Part shown: positions 52,995-63,140 of the stretch, in pieces | Layout of the letters: each line of letters begins with the position of its first letter | Position numbering within the stretch: the stretch's first letter is position 1 | Assembly: GCA_041395665.1 (NCBI GenBank) | Contig: JAWLAB010000003.1 | Location: 186,001-250,000 of the forward strand | Source: Pseudomonadales bacterium | GTDB taxonomy: Bacteria > Pseudomonadota > Gammaproteobacteria > Pseudomonadales > UBA7239 | DNA: 64,000 nucleotides | Direction of reading: 5' to 3' | Translations under genes and position numbers: made by a program | Notes under the pieces: model-generated | The model's database searches: none | The model's input: the letters and a program-made list of their open reading frames with translations, nothing else | Told to the model about the DNA's origin: nothing

Positions 52995-53846
52995 TTAGGT
53001 TTTCTGTGCGATAGCCTGCGATAACAGCAAGATTCGCTCCGCTTCTGCCGCGTGTAAGTTCTCAACCAACTTGCCATCCAACACCGCCAAACCTGAGCCA
53101 TCGCGCTCCGCTGCACGCCATACTTCAAGTACTTTCTCAGCATTGCACACCTCGTCGGCAGAGGGTGCAAACACACGATTAGCCTCATTGATTTGACTCG
53201 GATGGATCAGTGATTTGCCATCAAACCCCAGCCATTTACCCTGCTCACAGAGCGCAGCAAAGCCCGCTTCGTCACGAAAATCGAGATACACGCCGTCGAT
53301 AATATCCAGGCCCGCCGCTCGCGCCGCGCACACGCAGCGACCCAAGGCGTACTGCAAACCCGCTCTATCCGCACGATGCAGCACGCGCAGCTCTTTCGCC
53401 AAATCCGAAGTGCCCATCACCAAAACTTCCAGCGAAGGATGGGCGCAAGCGATGGCATCGACATGCATCACGCCGCGCGGCGTTTCTATCATCGCCCACA
53501 GCTTAGCGCTCTGCGGCAAGCGTTCAGCCACAGCAATGACCGTTTCTGCCGATTCCACTTTCGGCAGCACCACAATCTGCACACCACTGCTGCCGATTTG
53601 GCTCACATCCTCCTCAAACCAAGGCGTACCCTCGGCATTGATACGCACCGCCACTTCGCGCGAGCCAAAGCCACCTGCTTGCACGGCGGTAATTGCCTGC
53701 GCCCTAGCCTCCATTTTCGCTTCAGGCGAAACGGCATCCTCCAAATCAATCACGATGCAATCCGCTGGCAACTGCTTGGCTTTTTCCAAGGCTCTGGTGT
53801 TATTGGCTGGCATATACAAAACAGAACGGCGCGGTTTTACAGACAC
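52995..53846 (-). CDS. CitE-like HpcH/HpaI aldolase-family lyase
   Basis: Acts on CoA or free acids such as malyl-CoA or citramalyl-CoA, depending on the member. The protein is 283 residues. RSVLYMPANNTRALEKA is a typical opening, DCIVIDLEDAVSPEAK holds metal-binding acids, AMIETPRGVMHVDAI and MGTSDLAKEL give further conserved acids, and GFDGKSLIHPSQI is the C-terminal loop. It stands alone, with aceA and glcB nearby, so a glyoxylate- or acetyl-CoA-linked lyase is possible. Confidence 0.85.
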   Translation of the reverse strand: MSVKPRRSVLYMPANNTRALEKAKQLPADCIVIDLEDAVSPEAKMEARAQAITAVQAGGFGSREVAVRINAEGTPWFEEDVSQIGSSGVQIVVLPKVESAETVIAVAERLPQSAKLWAMIETPRGVMHVDAIACAHPSLEVLVMGTSDLAKELRVLHRADRAGLQYALGRCVCAARAAGLDIIDGVYLDFRDEAGFAALCEQGKWLGFDGKSLIHPSQINEANRVFAPSADEVCNAEKVLEVWRAAERDGSGLAVLDGKLVENLHAAEAERILLLSQAIAQKT

Positions 53847-53883
53847 AAAGCACTCTCAGCCATTTGATAAGAAATATAGAAAA

Positions 53884-53909
53884 AAAACGCCCCTAAAAAG
53901 GAGCGTTTT
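53884..53909 (-). terminator. Rho-independent terminator after sodB
   Basis: A ten-base-pair stem (53884-53893 with 53900-53909, one G-U pair) and a six-base loop end in a T run on the minus strand, about 20 bases after the sodB stop. Confidence 0.88.
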
Positions 53910-53929
53910 ATGACGGATACAACGAAGTA

Positions 53930-54508
53930 TCACGCGAAGTTTTTGGCAACAAAATCCCAGTTGACCAAGTTCCAGAAAGACTCCACATACTTAGCGCGCG
54001 CGTTGCGATAGTCGATGTAGTAAGCGTGTTCCCAGACATCGCAAGTCAGCAGTGGTTTTTTACCTTCAGTCAGTGGGTTGCCCGCTGCACCCATGTTGAC
54101 GATTTCCACAGAGCCATCCGCATTTTTCACCAACCAAGTCCAAGCAGAACCGAAGTTGCCCACAGCCATCGTGCTGAATTTTTCTTTGAATGCCGCAAAA
54201 GAACCGTAGGCTTTGTTGATGGCGTCCGCCAGTGCGCCTGTTGGCTCACCGCCGCCGTTGGGTTTCATGCAGTTCCAATAAAAAGTGTGGTTCCAAATTT
54301 GTGCTGCGTTGTTATACACGCCGCCAGAAGAAGCTTTGATGATGTCTTCCAAGCTCTTACCTTCAAATTCCGTGCCCGGCACCAAGTTATTCAAGTTGGT
54401 GACATAAGCCTGATGGTGTTTGCTGTAGTGGAAATCTAGCGTTTCGGCTGAGATATGAGGAGCCAGAGCATCTTTTGCGTAAGGTAATGCGGGAAGTTCA
54501 AAGGCCAT
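53930..54508 (-). CDS. sodB: Superoxide dismutase, iron type
   Basis: Converts superoxide to oxygen and peroxide in the cytosol. The protein is 192 residues, the FeSOD length. Metal ligands are His27, His74 (QIWNHTFYW), Asp157 and His161 (DVWEHAYY). GNFGSAWTWLV and the NHTFYWNCMKP context favour iron over manganese. Its upstream ATG is preceded by a strong ribosome site (AGGAG). A terminator follows. Confidence 0.96.
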   Translation of the reverse strand: MAFELPALPYAKDALAPHISAETLDFHYSKHHQAYVTNLNNLVPGTEFEGKSLEDIIKASSGGVYNNAAQIWNHTFYWNCMKPNGGGEPTGALADAINKAYGSFAAFKEKFSTMAVGNFGSAWTWLVKNADGSVEIVNMGAAGNPLTEGKKPLLTCDVWEHAYYIDYRNARAKYVESFWNLVNWDFVAKNFA

Positions 54509-54596
54509 GAGACTTTCTCCTTAATACAACTACAAATGGGGCTGCCAGTATTGGCTTTTTGACGGTGATTGCAAGTACAAACCTATTTTTGTGGCA

Positions 54597-54628
54597 TAAA
54601 AAAACCCGCATAAACAGCGGGCTTTTTT
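54597..54628 (-). terminator. Terminator after aceA
   Basis: A GC-only stem CCCGC/GCGGG (54605-54609 with 54617-54621) with a seven-base loop is flanked by A and T runs. On the minus strand it lies just past the aceA stop and ends in about eight Ts. Confidence 0.82.
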
Positions 54629-54646
54629 ACTTTCATCGACTAAAGA

Positions 54647-55984
54647 TCAATGAAATTGCTCTTCTTCTGTCGAGCCAGTCAGCGCAGTCACTGATGATGC
54701 ACCACCTTGGATAACGGTCGTCATGTCATCGAAATAACCAGTGCCGACTTCTTGCTGGTGAGCAACAAAGGTATAACCTTTTTCGCGTGCAGCAAACTCG
54801 GGCTCTTGCACCATTTCAACATAGGCAGTCATGTCTTCGCGCGCATAAGCGTATGCGAGCTGGAACATGCTGTGCCACATATTGTGAATACCAGCCAAAG
54901 TGATGAACTGATACTTGTAACCCATCGCCGACAATTCGCGCTGGAATTTAGCGATAGTTGCGTCATCAATGTTTTTCTTCCAGTTGAATGATGGTGAGCA
55001 GTTGTACGCCAACATTTGATCGGGATATTGTTTTCTGATCGCTTCGGCGAATACTTTTGCTTCTTCCAAATCAGGTTTAGCGGTTTCACACCACAACAAA
55101 TCAGCATACGGTGCGTAAGCCAAACCACGGCTGATCGCCTGCTCAATGCCAGCGCGTGTGCGATAGAAACCTTCCGCTGTGCGCTCGCCAACCACAAACG
55201 GTTTGTCGTTTGGATCAAAATCAGAAGTCAACAAATCTGCTGCGTTGGCATCAGTGCGCGCCAGTACAATAGTTGGCACATCAGCCACATCCGCCGCCAA
55301 ACGCGCAGCCACCAATTTTTGTACCGCTTCTTGTGTAGGCACCAACACTTTGCCGCCCATGTGACCGCACTTCTTCACAGAAGCCAACTGATCTTCAAAG
55401 TGAACGCCCGCTGCGCCCGCTTCAATCATTGAGCGCATCAATTCATAAGCATTCAATACACCGCCGAAGCCTGCTTCTGCGTCAGCAACGATAGGCAGGA
55501 AGTAATCCACATAACCCGCGTCGCTTGGCTTCAAACCGGCTTTCCATTGAATTTGGTCAGCGCGCTTGAAACTGTTGTTGATGCGTTTTACCACCGCTGG
55601 CACAGAATCAACGGGATACAAAGATTGGTCTGGATACATAGTGGATGCAGAGTTGTTGTCTGCCGCAACCTGCCAGCCAGAGAGGTAAATCGCTTGCACG
55701 CCAGCTTTAGCTTGTTGCACCGCTTGACCGCCAGTCAACGCGCCCATGCAGTTCACGAAATCTTTTTCAGGACGGAAAGCAGGCTTGGCACCTTTAGTCA
55801 CCATTTCCCACAATTTTTCTGCACCGCGTTTTGCAATGGTGTTTTCTACTTTGATCGAGCCGCGCAGACGCACAACATCTTCAGCAGAATACGGACGAGT
55901 AACGCCTTTCCAACGAGGGTTTTCAGCCCAATCTTTTTTCAGGCGGGCAATCTCAGCATCGCGGTCATAATTACCGATGGACAT
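54647..55984 (-). CDS. aceA: Isocitrate lyase
   Basis: Splits isocitrate into succinate and glyoxylate, first step of the glyoxylate bypass. The protein is 445 residues. The signature KKCGHMGGK carries catalytic Cys206. Other landmarks are YLSGWQVAADNN, VADAEAGFGG, HFEDQL and LAYNCSPSFNWKK. It diverges from glcB across a 206-base gap. Confidence 0.97.
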   Translation of the reverse strand: MSIGNYDRDAEIARLKKDWAENPRWKGVTRPYSAEDVVRLRGSIKVENTIAKRGAEKLWEMVTKGAKPAFRPEKDFVNCMGALTGGQAVQQAKAGVQAIYLSGWQVAADNNSASTMYPDQSLYPVDSVPAVVKRINNSFKRADQIQWKAGLKPSDAGYVDYFLPIVADAEAGFGGVLNAYELMRSMIEAGAAGVHFEDQLASVKKCGHMGGKVLVPTQEAVQKLVAARLAADVADVPTIVLARTDANAADLLTSDFDPNDKPFVVGERTAEGFYRTRAGIEQAISRGLAYAPYADLLWCETAKPDLEEAKVFAEAIRKQYPDQMLAYNCSPSFNWKKNIDDATIAKFQRELSAMGYKYQFITLAGIHNMWHSMFQLAYAYAREDMTAYVEMVQEPEFAAREKGYTFVAHQQEVGTGYFDDMTTVIQGGASSVTALTGSTEEEQFH

Positions 55985-56190
55985 GGTGGTCTCCAGTAAG
56001 GGTCTAGGGTGGTGAAAGGAGGCGGCATTCTAGGGATTCAGCGCTGATTTTTCTACCCAAAAGCGTAGATTTGCTGCATTTTTGCTGTATTGCTTTGAAG
56101 TATTTTTACAACACGCTCTGCTATCATGCGCGCGATACAGAAATCACCTGTTTTTTCTGCTTTTCCTCCTTGAAATAAGAGTCATCCACT

Positions 56191-58389
56191 ATGAGCAATC
56201 ACACTACTCCCCGTATTTCTCAAGGTAATTTGCAAATTGCTGAACCACTTTATCGCTTGGTGGCGGATGAAGTGCTGCCTGATCTCGACATCAGCACAGA
56301 AGATTTTTGGAGTGCGTTTGAATCGATCGTGATGGATCTCGGACCGAAGAACAACATCCTGCTCGACAAACGCAACACGCTGCAAAAACAAATCGACACT
56401 TGGCATCAATCGCATTGCGACAAACCTCACGACCACGATAAATACAAAGCCTTCTTAGAAAAAATTGGTTACTTGATGCCAGAAGGTGCTGATTTCAGTA
56501 TTAGCACGGGGCATGTCGATGAAGAAATTGCCACACTCGCTGGACCACAATTGGTTGTGCCGGTAAAAAATGCGCGCTATGCGTTGAACGCTGCGAATGC
56601 GCGTTGGGGCTCTTTGTACGATGCACTGTACGGCACCGATGTAATTGACGAAGCTGACGGCTGCGAACGCGGCAACAGTTACAACCCTGTGCGTGGTGCA
56701 AAAGTTATTGCTTATGTGCGTCATTTTTTAGATGAGGTCGCCCCACTCGCCAACGGCTCGCACGCTGATGCGGTGAAATACGCCATCATCAACGCGCAGT
56801 TAGAAGTCACGCTAAAGAATGGCGACAAAACTGCACTAAAAAAACCAGAACAATTTGCCGGTTACTGGTTCCGCAATACTGACGGCAATCCATCCAACCC
56901 ATCGCATGTTTTGTTGCGCAACAACGGTCTTTACATCGACATTCAAATTGATGCGGAGCATGTTGTCGGTCGCGATGATCCTGCGCATATCAAAGATGTT
57001 GCCTTGGAATCTGCCATCACCACCATTCAAGATTGTGAAGATTCTGTCGCCGCTGTTGACGGTGAAGACAAAACAGAAATTTATCGCAACTGGTTGGGCT
57101 TAATGAAAGGCACGCTGGTGGATACTTTCCTGAAAAATGGCAAAGAAGTGACGCGAACCCTCGCACCGGATTTGCATGCACTCAACCCAAAAGGCGAGCC
57201 GATTACTCTGCACGGTCGCGCCTTGATGCTGGTGCGCAATGTTGGGCATTTGATGACCAACGAAGCCGTTTTATTAAAAGACGAAGAAGTACCGGAAGGT
57301 ATTTTGGACGCCATGATTACCGTTGCCATCGCGATGCACGACTTGAAAGATAAAGGCACACGCAAAAACTCGCGCACCAATTCAGTATACATTGTTAAAC
57401 CCAAAATGCACGGCCCCGAAGAAGTGGCGTTTGCTTGCGAAATTTTTGGTCGCGTTGAACATGCACTCGGCTTAGCACGCAATACGGTCAAAATCGGCAT
57501 CATGGACGAAGAGCGCCGCACCACCGTCAACTTAAAAGAATGCATTCGCGCTGCAAAAGAACGCGTCATTTTTATCAACACCGGATTTTTAGATCGCACG
57601 GGCGATGAAATTCATACCTCAATGGAAGCTGGTGTGATGGTGCGTAAAAACGAAATGAAACAAAAACCGTGGATCAGCGCTTACGAAAATTGGAATGTTG
57701 ATATCGGCTTGGCGTGTGGACTTTCTGGTAAAGCGCAAATCGGTAAAGGTATGTGGGCGATGCCAGATTTGATGAAAGAAATGGTTGCTACCAAAATTGC
57801 ACACCCTATGGCGGGTGCGAATACGGCATGGGTTCCCTCGCCGACTGCTGCCACATTGCACGCAATGCACTATCACAAAGTGAATGTGTTTGAACGCCAA
57901 AAAGAATTACAGAATCGTACGCGCGCCAGCCTTGATGACATTCTCACGCTGCCGCTATTAGGCGACACCAAATTGAGCGATGAAGAAATTCAGCAAGAAT
58001 TGGACAACAACTGCCAAAGCATACTCGGCTATGTGGTGCGCTGGATCGATCAAGGTGTCGGCTGCTCCAAAGTGCCAGACATCAATGACATTGGCTTGAT
58101 GGAAGATCGCGCCACGCTGCGTATTTCTAGTCAACACATTGCCAACTGGTTGCGCCACGATTTTTGCAAACGCGTACAAGTGTTAGAAACTTTCAAACGC
58201 ATGGCTGTGGTAGTTGATCGACAAAATGCGGGTGATCCGAACTATCGCAATATGTCACCCAACTTCGATGAGTCTGTTGCGTTTCAAGCGGCGTGTGAAT
58301 TGGTGTTTGGTGGTGTGCATCAGCCGAATGGTTACACCGAGCCAGTATTGCACCGGCGCCGTCGTGAATTGAAAGCTGCAGCGCAATAA
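56191..58389 (+). CDS. glcB: Malate synthase G
   Basis: Joins glyoxylate and acetyl-CoA to malate, second step of the bypass. The protein is 732 residues, the length of the G isoform. YVRHFLDEVAPLANGSH, YIDIQIDAEHVVGRDDPAH, EDSVAAVDGEDK and KIGIMDEERRTTVNLKECI are standard, and GLSGKAQIGKGMWAMPD lies toward the C-terminus. This monomeric type is usual in pseudomonads and stands in for E. coli AceB. It diverges from aceA, so the two could share a control region. Confidence 0.96.
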   Translation: MSNHTTPRISQGNLQIAEPLYRLVADEVLPDLDISTEDFWSAFESIVMDLGPKNNILLDKRNTLQKQIDTWHQSHCDKPHDHDKYKAFLEKIGYLMPEGADFSISTGHVDEEIATLAGPQLVVPVKNARYALNAANARWGSLYDALYGTDVIDEADGCERGNSYNPVRGAKVIAYVRHFLDEVAPLANGSHADAVKYAIINAQLEVTLKNGDKTALKKPEQFAGYWFRNTDGNPSNPSHVLLRNNGLYIDIQIDAEHVVGRDDPAHIKDVALESAITTIQDCEDSVAAVDGEDKTEIYRNWLGLMKGTLVDTFLKNGKEVTRTLAPDLHALNPKGEPITLHGRALMLVRNVGHLMTNEAVLLKDEEVPEGILDAMITVAIAMHDLKDKGTRKNSRTNSVYIVKPKMHGPEEVAFACEIFGRVEHALGLARNTVKIGIMDEERRTTVNLKECIRAAKERVIFINTGFLDRTGDEIHTSMEAGVMVRKNEMKQKPWISAYENWNVDIGLACGLSGKAQIGKGMWAMPDLMKEMVATKIAHPMAGANTAWVPSPTAATLHAMHYHKVNVFERQKELQNRTRASLDDILTLPLLGDTKLSDEEIQQELDNNCQSILGYVVRWIDQGVGCSKVPDINDIGLMEDRATLRISSQHIANWLRHDFCKRVQVLETFKRMAVVVDRQNAGDPNYRNMSPNFDESVAFQAACELVFGGVHQPNGYTEPVLHRRRRELKAAAQ

Positions 58390-58405
58390 AACGCGCCGCA
58401 GAAAT

Positions 58406-61400
58406 TTAATTCACATCCAGAGACAAGGCGGTCGTCAATGACGCCTTCTCTGGATCAGCATTCACATCCAACACGAATACGCGCTCTGGTGCGATGGCAT
58501 TTTTCTCAACCAATTCCGCTTTAATTTGCGTTGCACGCTCCAATGCCAATTGCCTGAGTTCATCATCTTTGACATCCATCGTATTGCGCATTGTCTTCCA
58601 CGCTTGTTCATAAGCGGCGCGCTTGAGGGAGTCGCCGTCCGGTTTCTCGCCTTTTGCACCCAGTTGCGCTTTGAGCTTGTTTTGCACATCGCCTAAATCT
58701 TCAGCCTTGGCTTTTTTGTAATAACGATTTAGCGCGCGATACGCACCGCCATCATCCACCGCAGACACGGGCGACAAATAAGTTTCCACCGGTGCATTGC
58801 TGTCTTGCTGCAAAACCAGCGCCAACTTTTTATCTTGCAAGGCTGCGCGATCGGCATCCGGCAAACTATTGCCCTGTACGGTAATCCGCAAGCTAGCGCG
58901 CTTATTGAGCAAGTCTGCTGCTGTTTTTAGTTTGGCCATAGACGCGCCATCCAGCTGCGACTGCCCTGCCAGAAAATCAATTCTGTCGACACCCTCAGCA
59001 GCGTCACCGCCACCACCAGCAAGTGAAGCAATGGCTTTGAATGGTGAAGTCACCACCTTCATCACCATATTGCTCAACACTTTCCACAAAATACCGCCAA
59101 CAGAAAATTGTGGGTCGTTGAGATCACCACCCACTTCAAAACCTAAATCAATCACACCGTTTTCATCGCGCAGTAGCGCAATCGCTAAACGCAACGGCAA
59201 ATCCATTGCTTTAGGGCTCTGTACCGATTCACCCAACTGCAACTGATTCATCACAATTTTGTTCTTGCCTTGAATTTTGTTATCGACCAACTGGTAATTG
59301 AGATCGATCGACAGCTGGCCTTGTTTAATTTTGAAGCCCGCATAAGTGCCGGAATACGGTGTAAAAGTTGTCAGCTCCAAATTATTAAACGCAAAATGCG
59401 TATCTAAACTCGGCTTAGCGGCTAAAGGATTCATTGTTCCGCTGATCACAACCGGCGCATAGCGATCTACTTTGCCTTTCAGATTAATATTCGCCTGCGT
59501 TTTAGGGTTGGAAGAAAGCCCTTTGATAGAACCCGACAACTGGCTCATAGCCACTTTGAAGTTCGGCTTCATGGTCATATCGGCAAAACCCAAATTGGCA
59601 TTGCGAATATCTATGCTGCCTATAGCCAACTTCATCGGTGCTGCGGGTTTCTCATTTTTTGCTACAGCCGGCTTTGTTGCCGAAGATTTTTTTGCTGATT
59701 CAGGCTTTGACGATTCAACCAACAGTTTTTGGATATTGGTTGAACCATCGTTATAAATAACAAACCCTGTTTCAGGTTTGTCCAATGTCACTTTTTCAAT
59801 ATTCAATGCATTGTCAGGCAATTGGAAAGACAAGCCTGCAATATCCAACGCATTCCACTGCAATAGTTTTTTATCACCATTCAACTCTTGCACTAACAAT
59901 TGCTGAATATTTGATGTGCCTTTGATGCCGACAACGGGGTTCTCCGCTGATTCAAAACGCACATCGAGAGCCGCATTGAGCTGCCCGTTTTTAATTTGTG
60001 CGCGCACCGCGCCTTGCACATACGGCTGAATTAGCGACAACGGCAACTTGTCCAGTTTGATTTGTGTGTCCGCCACGAGTGGCGTCAACTGCAACTGCGT
60101 ATTGATTTGCAGCTGTCCAGCTTGCGGCACTTTTTCTCCTGCAATACCACTCTGAATTTGCACAGCAAATTTATCGGGTGAAAGTGGCTTCCACTCATCC
60201 ATAGCAATGGATAGCGGCGTCAGGCTGAGTGCTAAAACCTGCGCAGGTTTTTCATCACGAATATTGATGGTGTAGTTATCGAAGCGAATTTTATGAATCA
60301 ACACATCCCACGGCTTTGCTTCTGCTGGTGGCGCACTTGCCGGTGCTGCGGCGGCAGTATCTGGCTGTACTTGCGACTCAGTAGATGCAGAAGTTGCGGT
60401 TGGATTTTCTGACACAGGCGGCGCAAACAATGTCTGCAAATTTGCTACACCTTGTTTGTCCATCACTAAATTAATGACGCCGTTATCCGCTTGAAAACCG
60501 CCGACCACAACCGACTGCTGCACTAGGTTCACATTCACATCATTAACAGCCAATGCGGGCAACTGAATCACAGGCACATCGGCATTGTCTTTGCTGTAAA
60601 TACTCAAATCTTTTAATGCCAGCGAAGTATTGAGCGCCTGAAAATCAAACACATTAGTCGCTTTCACTGAGAACTGTGTTTTGAAAGCAAGATGCGGCGC
60701 TTTGAGATTGAAATTAACCGGCAGCATCAACCACTGCCAAGCAGGCGCGAGATCAAGATTATCAATGGCGAGATGACCATCCAACTGCAACGGCTTCAAA
60801 CTTTCTAATACAGCACCCAACTGCACTGTGCCGCCGCGTGTATCACTGACTTCTAAGGTAAATTGATTAGCGTGCTCGCGTTTCTTGGTATAAAAATCGC
60901 TAATCGAAACAGTCGGCAAATCAATTTTCTGAACGAAACCACCCGCACGGCTGGCATCGCGATAATCAACCACACCACCTTGAATATTGAGATTGCCCAA
61001 CCAAAACGCAGGCGGCGGTGCATTGGTATCCGCTTCTACTTTTTCAGGTTCTGCTGGCGTTGTGCTGGCCAAATTGGCAAAGGCATCCAGCAGCGTGAAG
61101 CCACCCTTGCCATTGGCATCCAATTTAACAAACGGCTTTGCAAGAATGATGTTCTCAACACCATAACGCAAACGAAATGCAGAGAGAACGCTGTAATCCA
61201 CACAGAACAAATCAAATGACAACAACGCGCTATTGTCTGTGTCTGCAATTTTGAAACCTTCAATTTGCAGCTTTACCGCATAAGGATTAAACCGCACATC
61301 GGCAACTTCAACCGTGCGTTGCAATTGTTGGGCAAAGTTATGCGTGAGATAGCGTTGTAAATACCACGGCAAAAAGAAAAAGCCGAGCAAGGTATAGAGC

Positions 61401-61486
61401 AATAAAATGGATGACAGCGTGATCAGTGTGCGGCGATATTTACACGCTATCTGACGGCATTGTTTAATTAACGCTTTACCATCCAT
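58406..61486 (-). CDS. Large DUF748/AsmA-like envelope protein
   Basis: The protein is 1026 residues. One N-terminal membrane helix (about 20-40) anchors a long periplasmic part. Repeated short beta motifs (VADVRFNPYAVKLQIEGFKI near residue 66, and TQANINLKGKVDRYAPVVISG later) fit the DUF748 and AsmA group. These are linked to outer membrane or lipid transport. The stretch LDGASMAKLKTAADLLNKR near 870 resembles an OmpA-like peptidoglycan-binding end. A Pro/Ala/Lys-rich linker separates parts. It converges with glcB and is preceded by slyD on the same strand. Confidence 0.85.
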   Translation of the reverse strand: MDGKALIKQCRQIACKYRRTLITLSSILLLYTLLGFFFLPWYLQRYLTHNFAQQLQRTVEVADVRFNPYAVKLQIEGFKIADTDNSALLSFDLFCVDYSVLSAFRLRYGVENIILAKPFVKLDANGKGGFTLLDAFANLASTTPAEPEKVEADTNAPPPAFWLGNLNIQGGVVDYRDASRAGGFVQKIDLPTVSISDFYTKKREHANQFTLEVSDTRGGTVQLGAVLESLKPLQLDGHLAIDNLDLAPAWQWLMLPVNFNLKAPHLAFKTQFSVKATNVFDFQALNTSLALKDLSIYSKDNADVPVIQLPALAVNDVNVNLVQQSVVVGGFQADNGVINLVMDKQGVANLQTLFAPPVSENPTATSASTESQVQPDTAAAAPASAPPAEAKPWDVLIHKIRFDNYTINIRDEKPAQVLALSLTPLSIAMDEWKPLSPDKFAVQIQSGIAGEKVPQAGQLQINTQLQLTPLVADTQIKLDKLPLSLIQPYVQGAVRAQIKNGQLNAALDVRFESAENPVVGIKGTSNIQQLLVQELNGDKKLLQWNALDIAGLSFQLPDNALNIEKVTLDKPETGFVIYNDGSTNIQKLLVESSKPESAKKSSATKPAVAKNEKPAAPMKLAIGSIDIRNANLGFADMTMKPNFKVAMSQLSGSIKGLSSNPKTQANINLKGKVDRYAPVVISGTMNPLAAKPSLDTHFAFNNLELTTFTPYSGTYAGFKIKQGQLSIDLNYQLVDNKIQGKNKIVMNQLQLGESVQSPKAMDLPLRLAIALLRDENGVIDLGFEVGGDLNDPQFSVGGILWKVLSNMVMKVVTSPFKAIASLAGGGGDAAEGVDRIDFLAGQSQLDGASMAKLKTAADLLNKRASLRITVQGNSLPDADRAALQDKKLALVLQQDSNAPVETYLSPVSAVDDGGAYRALNRYYKKAKAEDLGDVQNKLKAQLGAKGEKPDGDSLKRAAYEQAWKTMRNTMDVKDDELRQLALERATQIKAELVEKNAIAPERVFVLDVNADPEKASLTTALSLDVN

Positions 61487-61506
61487 CGTAACTCTCCTTA
61501 AAACTA

Positions 61507-61992
61507 TTAGTCGTGGTGATGTCCGCCTTCACCGTGCGCATGCCCGTGCGCAATTTCTTCTTCTGTGGCCGCTCTTACGCTAACAATTTCAATATCAAAA
61601 GTCAGTGTTTTTCCTGCCAGCGGATGATTGGTATCCACTTCTGCCATGAACTTGCCAGGTTTAACCACGGTCACTTGGCGCGGGCCTTCTTGCGTTTCCA
61701 CCCAAGCAATATCGCCCGCCTTCAGCTTGCCATTAAATTTCAGGCGTTTGATCGAGATACGCTGTTGCATCTGCGGATTGATCACACCGTAAGCGCGCTC
61801 AGGCGGCAGCGTGACGCTAACGGCATCTCCTGCTGCTTTGCCAACAAGCACTTCTTCAAGACCCGACAAAATATTGTCGTGACCGTGCAGATAAGCCACC
61901 GGCTCTTCTGTGCGCGAATCCTCGGTAAACGCGCCACCTTGTTCGCTTAAGCGATAGTGAAAAACAACAACGGAATCTTTGGAGATTTGCAT
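61507..61992 (-). CDS. slyD: FKBP-type peptidyl-prolyl isomerase SlyD
   Basis: Proline isomerase and chaperone. The protein is 161 residues from the ATG at 61992, preceded by GAGGA. The FKBP core (VVVFHYRLSEQGG, LHGHDNILSGLEEVLVGKAAGD) is split by the IF chaperone insert about 70-120. The short tail HGHAHGEGGHHHD is His-rich, as in the metal-binding tail of E. coli SlyD, which delivers nickel to hydrogenase. No hydrogenase genes are in the window. Confidence 0.92.
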   Translation of the reverse strand: MQISKDSVVVFHYRLSEQGGAFTEDSRTEEPVAYLHGHDNILSGLEEVLVGKAAGDAVSVTLPPERAYGVINPQMQQRISIKRLKFNGKLKAGDIAWVETQEGPRQVTVVKPGKFMAEVDTNHPLAGKTLTFDIEIVSVRAATEEEIAHGHAHGEGGHHHD

Positions 61993-62080
61993 AAAGGTTT
62001 TCCTCAACAAACTGCTAAAATATGCGCCCAGTATATATTTGTTTATTCCGCCTGAGTTTTATTTATAGGAGCAACTAGGC

Positions 62081-62362
62081 ATGTTAAAAGTCAATGAATA
62101 CTTTGATGGGAAAGTAAAATCTATCGCGTTTCAAGGTGAAAAATTACCGGCAACTGTCGGCGTGATGGCGCCCGGTGATTACGAATTTGGCACCAGCCAA
62201 AAAGAAGTCATGACGGTAGTGAGTGGCCAGTTAGTGGTAAAGCTCCCTGGCAATGAAACTTGGCAAACTTTCAATGCCGGTGACGCATTCGAAGTGGCAG
62301 CCAATGTTAAATTTCAATTAAAAGTGGCTGCCGATACTGCTTATTTATGCACCTACGAGTAA
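62081..62362 (+). CDS. ppnP: Pyrimidine/purine nucleoside phosphorylase (DUF1255)
   Basis: Small cupin-fold enzyme that phosphorolyses several nucleosides. The protein is 93 residues, the usual length. VNEYFDGKVKSIAF, TVGVMAPGDYEFGTSQKEVM and GDAFEVAANVKFQLKV match the E. coli YaiE (PpnP) family. An AGGAG ribosome site precedes the ATG. It stands alone between slyD and fabG. Confidence 0.93.
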   Translation: MLKVNEYFDGKVKSIAFQGEKLPATVGVMAPGDYEFGTSQKEVMTVVSGQLVVKLPGNETWQTFNAGDAFEVAANVKFQLKVAADTAYLCTYE

Positions 62363-62372
62363 GCCTTGCGGC

Positions 62373-63116
62373 TTAACTCATGTACATCCCGCCGTTGACA
62401 TGGATCGTCTCGCCGGTGATGTAGCCCGCAGGCTCTGAAGCCAAGAACGCCACGACCGCAGCAATTTCTTCTGGCTTACCCAAACGCGCCAGAGGAATCT
62501 GATTCAACAGCATTTGTTTTTGCTCTTCCGGCAGCACATGCGTCATGTCGGTGTCGATAAATCCGGGGGCAACGGTGTTCACCGTGATATTGCGCGAACC
62601 AATTTCACGCGCTAATGCACGCGCAAAACCTGCCACACCTGCTTTAGTCGCCGCGTAGTTACTCTGACCCGCATTACCCATCTCACCGACAACGGAACTT
62701 ATATTAATGATGCGTCCCCAGCGCGCTTTTGTCATGCCGCGCAAACACGCGCGCGACAAACGAAACACTGAAGTCAAATTTGTGGCGATAACATCGTCCC
62801 ACTCTTCATCTTTCATACGCATCAAAATATTGTCTTTGGTGATGCCTGCGTTATTCACCAAAATATCAATATTGCCAAACTGTTCATTGATGGATTTGAT
62901 CGCTGCTTCAACGGAATTAGCATCCGTGACATTCAACACGACGCCATCACCTTTATAAACTTCAGCTTTCAGACGCTCTGCAATTGCGGCAGCACCAGAT
63001 GCGCTCGTCGCAGTACCGATAACAGTAGCGCCCATTTTTGCCAAAGCTTCAGCAATCGCGCGGCCAATACCACGGCTTGCGCCTGTCACCAATGCTACTT
63101 TTCCTTCAATACTCAT
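62373..63116 (-). CDS. fabG: 3-oxoacyl-ACP reductase
   Basis: Reduces 3-oxoacyl-ACP with NADPH in each elongation cycle. The protein is 247 residues. Cofactor motif VTGASRGIG is at 10-18, the catalytic Ser-Tyr-Lys lies in NISSVVGEMG and SNYAATKAGV, and ITVNTVAPGFIDTDMT is the usual segment. It follows fabD on the same strand. The partner acpP is not next to it but about 20 kb away. Confidence 0.96.
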   Translation of the reverse strand: MSIEGKVALVTGASRGIGRAIAEALAKMGATVIGTATSASGAAAIAERLKAEVYKGDGVVLNVTDANSVEAAIKSINEQFGNIDILVNNAGITKDNILMRMKDEEWDDVIATNLTSVFRLSRACLRGMTKARWGRIINISSVVGEMGNAGQSNYAATKAGVAGFARALAREIGSRNITVNTVAPGFIDTDMTHVLPEEQKQMLLNQIPLARLGKPEEIAAVVAFLASEPAGYITGETIHVNGGMYMS

Positions 63117-63140
63117 TTCAAAATCCTCGTTAAATACTCA

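Noticed and set aside
42144..62372. The 20 kb between the fab halves as a mobile island
   Set aside because: No transposase, integrase, direct repeat or tRNA edge is visible, and its genes are ordinary chromosomal ones.
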